From the NCBI GenBank assembly GCA_003023535.1, contig PXSC01000063.1:1-10323 (forward strand): DNA of 10,323 bases. Direction: 5' to 3'. The position numbers and the translations under genes were made by a program. The notes under the pieces are model-generated. The model did not search any database and had not been told where the DNA came from. It saw nothing but the letters and a program-made list of their open reading frames with translations. This document shows positions 6,874-10,323 of the stretch, one piece after another. The stretch's first letter is position 1. Each line of letters begins with the position of its first letter. The stretch comes from Halobacteriales archaeon QS_9_70_65 (GTDB lineage Archaea; Halobacteriota; Halobacteria; Halobacteriales; Haloarculaceae).

Positions 6874-7422
6874 ATGAGAGACCCCGAGTCCGCGGTCGCG
6901 GATCTGCCGCCGAGCGCGAAGCTCGTCTACAAGACTCTCGAGTACGAGGGCTCGCTGACGCAGTCGCAGCTGGCCGAGGAGTCGCTGCTCCCGCAGCGGA
7001 CCGTCCGCCACGCCCTCGGCAAGCTCCAGGACGCCGGCGCCGTCGAGGAGTCGGCCTACCTGATGGACGCCCGGAAGTCCCGCTCTCGGAGCCGGACGAC
7101 CCCGAACCGGTCGGCCGACGGGTCGCCGTCGACGTGCAGTATCGGGTCGTCGTCCTCGGTCGCGACGCGCCCGACGAGCCGCATGTCCTCGCGCGGTTTC
7201 GGAACGATCAGCCGGACCCGTCGGCCGGCGAGCGCCGCGAGGTCGTCCTTGGTCGGTCGTTCCACGCCCGGAGTTCGGCGGCCGCGAGCAAAAGCTCGTC
7301 CCGTCCGGCGTCGCGCTCGCCATTGCTCGAACGGGACGGCGGAACGTTCGGCCTTCCAGCGAGGTCCTCGGCGGTCGCCGCACGCTTCGCTCAGACGACA
7401 TGAGCGGGCATGGCGGGACTGA
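6874..7422 (+). CDS. Winged-helix (MarR/TrmB-like) regulator with aberrant read-through C-terminus
   Basis: The first ~68 residues form a good winged-helix domain: LPPSAKLVYKTLEYEGSLTQ (11-30), then SQLAEESLLPQRTVRHALGKLQDAGAVEESAYLMDARK, in which the recognition helix is PQRTVRHALGKL. Small stand-alone proteins of this type in haloarchaea, as I recall them, end soon after the DARKS or DARQS segment. Here no stop follows. The frame runs another ~113 codons to TGA 7420-7422 and encodes Ser/Arg-rich, low-complexity residues with almost no acidic residues, unlike any neighbour. That tail lies antisense to a small minus-strand gene and over part of the tRNA-end duplication, so it looks non-coding in origin. 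The DNA-binding domain may still be made; whether the 182-residue product is stable is doubtful. The function is probably transcriptional control of unknown targets. Confidence 0.65.
   Translation: MRDPESAVADLPPSAKLVYKTLEYEGSLTQSQLAEESLLPQRTVRHALGKLQDAGAVEESAYLMDARKSRSRSRTTPNRSADGSPSTCSIGSSSSVATRPTSRMSSRGFGTISRTRRPASAARSSLVGRSTPGVRRPRAKARPVRRRARHCSNGTAERSAFQRGPRRSPHASLRRHERAWRD
7056..7265 (-). CDS. Small unrecognised protein, 69 residues, probably beta-rich
   Basis: From GTG at 7265 the minus strand encodes 69 residues of balanced acidic and basic composition with a clear beta-strand pattern: RRVRLIVPKP, then MRLVGRVATEDDDPILHVDG and ADRFGVVRLRERDF. This suggests a small SH3- or OB-like barrel, but I do not recognise the family. 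The frame is open upstream to 7478, yet that part is Arg/Ala-rich and unlike haloarchaeal protein. The GTG is chosen because a TTTT box lies 25-28 bases before it. The last residues (RASIR) and the stop at 7058-7056 lie inside the antisense of the winged-helix gene, so the native C-terminus may have been replaced. An opposite-strand frame (7134-7403) also looks partly protein-like, which lowers certainty. Confidence 0.5.
   Translation of the reverse strand: MERPTKDDLAALAGRRVRLIVPKPREDMRLVGRVATEDDDPILHVDGDPSADRFGVVRLRERDFRASIR
7285..7298 (-). promoter_or_regulatory. Palindromic promoter-like box of the 69-residue gene
   Basis: CGAGC-AAAA-GCTCG is a perfect inverted repeat with 5-base arms. 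Read leftward, its central TTTT lies 25-28 bases before the GTG at 7265, where a TATA box is expected. A palindrome over the TATA site could be an operator, or only coincidence in GC-rich DNA. Confidence 0.35.
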
Positions 7423-7432
7423 GCGAACCCGC
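7402..7432 (-). repeat. Partial second copy of the tRNA-Arg 3' end (possible attachment-site scar)
   Basis: This stretch repeats plus-strand 7469-7496, the T-arm and acceptor 3' half of tRNA-Arg plus four flanking bases. GAGCGGGCATG and CGAACCCGC are identical in both; between them CGGGA is shared, with one substitution and a replaced T-loop segment that adds three bases. The copy lies on the 3' side of the tRNA, the usual side for an integrated element, and 37 bases separate the two copies. No integrase gene is visible in the window. Confidence 0.6.
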
Positions 7433-7441
7433 AGGGTTCGC
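7423..7441. repeat. Perfect 8-bp hairpin beside the tRNA-end copy
   Basis: GCGAACCC, a GCA loop and GGGTTCGC form a perfect 8-base-pair inverted repeat. Its left arm is shared with the duplicated T-arm sequence. It may be a by-product of the duplication, or a processing or termination structure downstream of the tRNA. Confidence 0.5.
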
Positions 7442-7472
7442 GAGGGTCGTCATGCGCGCGACCGAAGGGAGC

Positions 7473-7544
7473 GGGCATGACGGGATTCGAACCCGCGATC
7501 TAGAGGTTAGGAACCTCTCGCCCTGTCCGCTAGGCCACATGCCC
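7473..7544 (-). tRNA. tRNA-Arg (anticodon CCT)
   Basis: The minus strand from 7544 to 7473 folds into a 72-base cloverleaf. The acceptor stem is GGGCATG with CATGCCC, the D-stem GCCT with GGGC (loop contains GG), and the anticodon stem AGAGG with CCTCT around the loop TTCCTAA. The T-stem is GCGGG with CCCGT (one G-U pair) around TTCGAAT. The anticodon CCT reads the codon AGG (Arg). There is no intron and CCA is not encoded. The gene follows tatA on the same strand after 30 bases. A TTTT run at 7554-7557 on this strand could terminate the tatA transcript; I see no tRNA promoter at standard spacing. Confidence 0.95.
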
Positions 7545-7574
7545 GAGCGGCGGAAAACGGAGTCGTCCGGTCGG

Positions 7575-7910
7575 TCAGCTGTCGCTGGCGTCGGTCTCGG
7601 GTTCGGTCTTGGTCTCGGTCTCGGCGTCGGAGATGAGTTCGTCGTCGGTGCCGGTCGCCGCGTCGGTGTCGAACTCCTCGTCGGCGCCGGCCGCCGCGCC
7701 GGCATCGTCGACGGGCTCGCCGTCGCGCATATCCTGCAGCTCCTGTTCGACCTCCTCGCGACCTTTCTGGAACTCGCCCATGGCCTCGCCGGTCGAGCGG
7801 GCGAGCTTCGGGATCTTGTTCGCGCCGAACAGGAGCACCGCGATCAACAGGATGACCAGCAGCTCCGGTCCGCCGGGGATGCCGAGCTGAAGCGGAATCG
7901 TATCCAGCAT
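7575..7910 (-). CDS. tatA: Twin-arginine translocase TatA-type protein
   Basis: A 111-residue TatA/TatE-family subunit, which assembles at the membrane to let folded Tat substrates across. It begins with a short amphipathic lead (MLDTIPLQLGIPGGPE), one transmembrane helix (LLVILLIAVLLFG, ~17-29) and the conserved hinge with amphipathic helix (FGANKIPKLARSTGEAMGEFQKG, 28-50). An acidic coiled region (REEVEQELQDM) and a long, disordered Asp/Glu/Thr-rich tail follow. The start ATG at 7910 is fixed by a strong promoter 27 bases upstream. A paralogue lies immediately upstream in the same orientation. Whether it serves as TatA or the TatB role is not readable here; most archaea use TatA and TatC only. 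Confidence 0.92.
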   Translation of the reverse strand: MLDTIPLQLGIPGGPELLVILLIAVLLFGANKIPKLARSTGEAMGEFQKGREEVEQELQDMRDGEPVDDAGAAAGADEEFDTDAATGTDDELISDAETETKTEPETDASDS

Positions 7911-7932
7911 CGTAACGGATGATTGCCAGTGT

Positions 7933-7948
7933 CGATTATAGGCTTTTT
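7933..7948 (-). promoter_or_regulatory. Strong promoter of the downstream tatA gene
   Basis: On the minus strand, GGAAAAAG (BRE-like) leads into CCTATAATCG. The TATA box is centred 27 bases before the ATG at 7910, giving a leaderless transcript. It is the clearest promoter in the window and shows that this tatA copy does not depend on read-through from its upstream paralogue. Confidence 0.7.
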
Positions 7949-7966
7949 CCTCGCGTCTGGCGGCGA

Positions 7967-8227
7967 TCAGATGTTGGACCCTTCGGTGTCGGCTTCCGTG
8001 GCGACGTCGGTGTCGGCCTCCGTGGCGACCTCCTCCTCGGAGTCGCCCTGCATGTCCTCTAGTTCTTCCTCGACCTCCTGGCGGCCCTTCTTGAACTCGC
8101 CGGTGGCCGACCCCATCGACCGGGCGAGCTTCGGCAGTTTGCTGGCGCCGAACAGCAGGATCAGCGCCAGGGCGATGATCGCGAGTTCGGGTGGACCGAG
8201 ACCGCCGAGAAACAGTGGTATCGTCAT
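7967..8227 (-). CDS. tatA: Second twin-arginine translocase TatA-type protein
   Basis: An 86-residue paralogue of the adjacent tatA. It has the lead MTIPLFLGGLGPPE, one transmembrane helix (LAIIALALILLFG, ~15-27), the FG hinge and the amphipathic helix GASKLPKLARSMGSATGEFKKG, then an acidic EVEEELEDM segment. The short tail carries two copies of VATEADT(D/E), encoded by a 24-base tandem duplication (7984-8031). The ATG at 8227 is supported by a TATA-like box 26 bases upstream. The stop is 56 bases from the next tatA start, with an independent promoter between them. The two proteins share the core helix region but differ in tail length and sequence, so they are likely an old duplication rather than a recent copy. 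No tatC lies in the window. Confidence 0.92.
   Translation of the reverse strand: MTIPLFLGGLGPPELAIIALALILLFGASKLPKLARSMGSATGEFKKGRQEVEEELEDMQGDSEEEVATEADTDVATEADTEGSNI
7984..8031. repeat. 24-base tandem duplication in the tatA tail
   Basis: Two adjacent 24-base units (7984-8007 and 8008-8031) differ at two positions and encode two 8-residue acidic repeats at the end of the upstream TatA-type protein. The reading frame is kept. Confidence 0.8.
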
Positions 8228-8248
8228 ACATCTTCGTTCACGCGCCCG

Positions 8249-8264
8249 CTTGTAGGCCTTTCGC
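8249..8264 (-). promoter_or_regulatory. Promoter of the upstream tatA gene
   Basis: Read leftward, GGCGAAAGG is followed by CCTACAAG, centred 26 bases before the ATG at 8227. It has the same order of purine-rich box and CCTA-type TATA as the promoter of the other tatA gene, so the two may be expressed in a similar way. Confidence 0.55.
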
Positions 8265-8395
8265 CGTCCGTCGGCCCGGGCGTAAACGGCCAGCTTCAAG
8301 CCGACGGCGCCGCCACCGGTCGTACCCTCGCAGACGGCGACGAGCCCCCGGCGTTCGCCGCGCCGGCGGCACTGCCGGACGGCGACATCGAGATC

Positions 8396-8851
8396 GTGAC
8401 CCTCGAGGACGCGCTCGCGTCGGGGCCGGCGGTGCTGGCGTTCTTCCCCGGCGCGTTCACCAGCGTCTGTTCCGGCGAGATGACGACCTTCCGCGACCGG
8501 CTCGAGGAGCTCCGGGCGGCCGACGCGACCCTCTACGGCATCAGCACCGACCTGCCGTTCGCGCTCCGGGCGTTCGCCGACCGGCACGACCTGGACATCC
8601 CGCTGGTCGGCGACACCGAGCGGCGGCTCGTCGACGCCTACGGCGTCCGAACGGAGTCCGAGTCGCCCGCCGTCGGGGGGCTCGCCCGGCGGGCCGTCTT
8701 CGTCGTCGATCCCGACCGGACGGTGACCGACGCCTGGGTCGCCGACGACCCGACCCGCGAGCCCGACCACGACGCGGTCGCGGCCGCCGTCGTCGACGCC
8801 CGACCGGCGGCCCCGTTGCTTTTCCGCGCGCCGGGCCTGCGAAACGTATGA
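8396..8851 (+). CDS. 1-Cys peroxiredoxin (AhpC/TSA, BCP-like), start codon unclear
   Basis: A thiol peroxidase of the thioredoxin fold. The peroxidatic site is AFFPGAFTSVC, with the active Cys in the PxxxTxxC context, followed by SGEMTTFRDRL. Other conserved parts are LYGISTDLPFALRAF, VGDTERRLVDAYGV and RAVFVVDPDRTVTDAWV. This is the only cysteine, so no resolving Cys is present and an outside thiol must reduce it. GTG 8396 is the first usable start, but homology clearly extends upstream in the same frame (LADGDEPPAFAAPAALPDGDIEIV, from ~8327), as expected for the N-terminal strand. No ATG, GTG or TTG exists there, so the native start may be mutated or the gene may start at a rare codon. A TTCAAG box (8295-8300) fits initiation near 8324. 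The stop overlaps the next gene as ATGA. Confidence 0.8.
   Translation: MTLEDALASGPAVLAFFPGAFTSVCSGEMTTFRDRLEELRAADATLYGISTDLPFALRAFADRHDLDIPLVGDTERRLVDAYGVRTESESPAVGGLARRAVFVVDPDRTVTDAWVADDPTREPDHDAVAAAVVDARPAAPLLFRAPGLRNV
8816..8825 (+). promoter_or_regulatory. Internal promoter candidate for the HD-domain gene
   Basis: TTGCTTTTCC is centred about 27 bases before the ATG at 8848, inside the end of the peroxiredoxin gene. It would give the HD gene its own leaderless transcript in addition to any read-through. Confidence 0.4.
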
Positions 8852-9663
8852 GCCACTCCGACGGCCCCTCGGACCCCCGGGAGTACGACCCGGACGACGA
8901 CCACGCCTTCCCCGACGACCGGCTGAACGCCGCCCTCGCGGCCGTCGAGGACGACGCCGAGATCACCGCCTACCTCGAGGCGCAGAACGTCAACCCCGTC
9001 ATCCGGAAGGGGTACAACGACCACGGGACGAAACACGTCGAGATCGTCCGGGATCGGGCCCTGCGGCTGTACGACCTGCTGAAGCGTGGCGGCGTCGAGT
9101 TCAACGGCGCCCGCGAGCAGGGACTACCGGAGGCCGACGAGCCGGTCGTCATCGCCCTGGCGGCGACGCTACACGATATCGGCCACGTCGTCCACCGCGA
9201 CGACCACCCCTACTACTCGATTCCGCTCGCCGCTGACGTCCTCGATCGGCTGCTGCCGGAGCTGGGCTACGACGTCGCCGAGACCGTCCGGCTGAAGGGC
9301 GAGGTGCTGCACGCCATCCTCTGTCACCACACCGCCGAGGAGCCGCTCACGCGGGAGGCCGGCGTCGTCCGCGTCGCCGACGCCCTCGACATGGAGCACG
9401 GCCGCTCGCGCATCCCCTACGAGAAGGGCGGCCGCGGCATCAACACCATCTCGAGTCAGGCCATCCGGAGCGTGACGCTCCGTGCCGGCGACACCGTCCC
9501 CGTCACCGCCGAGATCGAGATGGTCGACGCCGCCGGCGTCTACCAGGTCGACGAGCTGTTGAAGTCGAAGCTCCACCGCTCGGGCATCGAAGAGGCCGTT
9601 CGCATCGTCGCCGTCAACATCCACGAGGGCGAAGAGAAGATCGTCGAGCGCATCGAAATGTGA
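8848..9663 (+). CDS. HD-domain metal-dependent phosphohydrolase
   Basis: A 271-residue protein of the HD superfamily, which hydrolyses phosphate esters with bound metal ions. The metal-binding set reads His63 (GTKHVEIVRDRA), His109-Asp110 (AATLHDIGHVVH) and Asp178 (VRVADALDMEHGRSR). Extra histidines at 115-120 and 160-161 (LCHHTAEEP) suggest a second metal site. A very acidic N-terminus (residues 5-40) precedes the domain. The last ~75 residues (SVTLRAGDTVPVTAEIEM; YQVDELLKSKLHRSGIEEAVRIVAVN) form a C-terminal alpha/beta region that keeps to a normal pattern and resembles the HD proteins widely kept in euryarchaea. The substrate is unknown; nucleotides or cyclic dinucleotides are possible but unsupported here. 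The ATG overlaps the peroxiredoxin TGA (ATGA), so the two may be translated together, although an internal promoter is also likely. Confidence 0.9.
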   Translation: MSHSDGPSDPREYDPDDDHAFPDDRLNAALAAVEDDAEITAYLEAQNVNPVIRKGYNDHGTKHVEIVRDRALRLYDLLKRGGVEFNGAREQGLPEADEPVVIALAATLHDIGHVVHRDDHPYYSIPLAADVLDRLLPELGYDVAETVRLKGEVLHAILCHHTAEEPLTREAGVVRVADALDMEHGRSRIPYEKGGRGINTISSQAIRSVTLRAGDTVPVTAEIEMVDAAGVYQVDELLKSKLHRSGIEEAVRIVAVNIHEGEEKIVERIEM

Positions 9664-9711
9664 CGCCGGAGGGGGCGGGGAGGGACGGGACGGCACCGAC
9701 GACGGCGTTGG

Positions 9712-10308
9712 TCACCCCTCGAAGCCCATCCCGCGGAGCGAGGCGACGCCGTCGTCGGCGACCTCCGACTCGGCGTCGAACACCGCACGGATGGTGTTGT
9801 ACGCCTGTTCGTCGTGCATTCCAGGATTCATCGCGAAGGTCCCGAACATCCCGCCGGAGCTGATGCGGGCGGTGAAGACGTGTAGGAACCTGAACAGCGT
9901 CTGCTGTTCGGTGTACATCAGCGCCGTCGACACCGAGGCGAAGCCGACCCGGACCCGTGCGTCGTCGCCCTCGTCGTCGAGCAGCTTCGCGAACTCCAGG
10001 CTGATGCCGGTGAGATCGCCCGGCGACCCCAGCTGCCGGACTCGGACGCCGTCGTCGTCGACGTCGGACTCCTGGCTCGTGCAGTCGATGATGCCGACCT
10101 GGTCGCCGGCGGCGCCGCGGTCCAGCAGCTCCTCGGCCACCCGCGAGGCGCTCGTGTTCGTGGTGACGACGACGGTCGTCTCGCCGCGTCGCGGCGCCAC
10201 CACGTCGAAGAGCTGCTCGTCGGTCAGCGCCGGCGGCCCGGTCAGCAGGAGACTCGTCCCCTCGTCGAAGGAACCGGTCCCGCCGAACCCCTCGACGCGG
10301 TAGCTCAC
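9712..10308 (-). CDS. HTR-like protein with degenerate RecA/KaiC-type fold
   Basis: A 198-residue protein starting at GTG 10308, which is preceded by a Shine-Dalgarno-like GGAGG with six bases between. The start EGTSLLLTGPPALTDEQLF sits where KaiC/RAD55 ATPases have the Walker A loop, but the GxxGxGKT residues are not there. The strand at 119-131 (VRVGFASVSTALMY) lies where a Walker B would be, and its Asp is missing. The middle strands VVVTTNTSASRVAEELLDRG and QVGIIDCTSQESD match the layout of haloarchaeal proteins often named 'HTR-like', which are linked to signal transduction. It probably lost ATP hydrolysis and works by binding a partner. The frame stays open to the window's edge, so a longer N-terminus is possible but less likely given the ribosome site. 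It converges on the HD gene 48 bases away. Confidence 0.75.
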   Translation of the reverse strand: MSYRVEGFGGTGSFDEGTSLLLTGPPALTDEQLFDVVAPRRGETTVVVTTNTSASRVAEELLDRGAAGDQVGIIDCTSQESDVDDDGVRVRQLGSPGDLTGISLEFAKLLDDEGDDARVRVGFASVSTALMYTEQQTLFRFLHVFTARISSGGMFGTFAMNPGMHDEQAYNTIRAVFDAESEVADDGVASLRGMGFEG

Positions 10309-10323
10309 TCTCCGCCCTCCCGC

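Noticed and set aside
7134..7403. Plus-strand frame MQYRVVVLGRDAPDEP... opposite the 69-residue gene
   Set aside because: It looks partly protein-like, but has no promoter box and degenerates into Ser/Ala/Arg-rich sequence after about 43 residues; the minus-strand frame has a better start context. Not fully excluded.
7402..7544. CRISPR array or two tRNA genes
   Set aside because: Only one full cloverleaf exists; the second copy lacks the 5' half and anticodon arm, and two copies with unequal spacing do not make an array.
8191..8847. Plus-strand extension of the HD protein to 490 residues
   Set aside because: The added N-terminal half is Arg-rich shadow of the peroxiredoxin frame; the ATG at 8848 has overlap and promoter support.

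Overview
The window is about 70% GC and looks like chromosome from a halophilic archaeon (class Halobacteria). The predicted proteins are rich in Asp and Glu. Twin-arginine signals dominate the exported proteins, with a halocyanin among them. Most start codons sit about 25-30 bases downstream of an AT-rich box with little or no leader, as in leaderless haloarchaeal transcripts. The species cannot be named from the sequence.

Layout. (1) 1-754: the 3' part of a probable secreted protein. (2) 901-1347: a Tat-exported, lipid-anchored halocyanin followed by an oligo-T terminator. (3) 1387-2072: a decayed stretch. A uracil-DNA-glycosylase-family gene has lost its middle and its frame, and it meets, stop to stop, an antisense remnant of a haloalkane-dehalogenase-type alpha/beta hydrolase with a one-base frameshift. 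(4) 2093-3645: a VOC (glyoxalase/dioxygenase-fold) protein and a class I SAM methyltransferase. (5) 3653-5530, minus: a Tat-exported S15/CocE-type alpha/beta hydrolase. It is divergent from (6) 5707-6797: a 20-codon leader ORF overlapping a metallo-beta-lactamase-fold hydrolase; a 24-base tandem duplication lies between the two. (7) 6874-7544: a small winged-helix regulator whose frame runs without its own stop into the antisense of a small minus-strand gene, then tRNA-Arg(CCT) with a partial second copy of its 3' end. (8) 7575-8227, minus: two tandem tatA-type genes, each with its own promoter. (9) 8324-9663, plus: a 1-Cys peroxiredoxin without a normal start codon, overlapping an HD-domain phosphohydrolase. 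(10) 9712-10308, minus: a degenerate RecA-fold protein resembling the haloarchaeal 'HTR-like' family.

How it fits together. Two of the proteins (halocyanin and the S15 hydrolase) have twin-arginine signals, and the window also encodes two TatA-type translocase components. This is the most coherent functional link, although tatC is absent here. The rest look like independent housekeeping or accessory genes. I found no obvious new multi-gene system. The most interesting features are signs of genome remodelling: two pseudogenes end to end, a fusion of two convergent gene ends next to a tRNA with a duplicated 3' end, and two separate 24-base tandem duplications.
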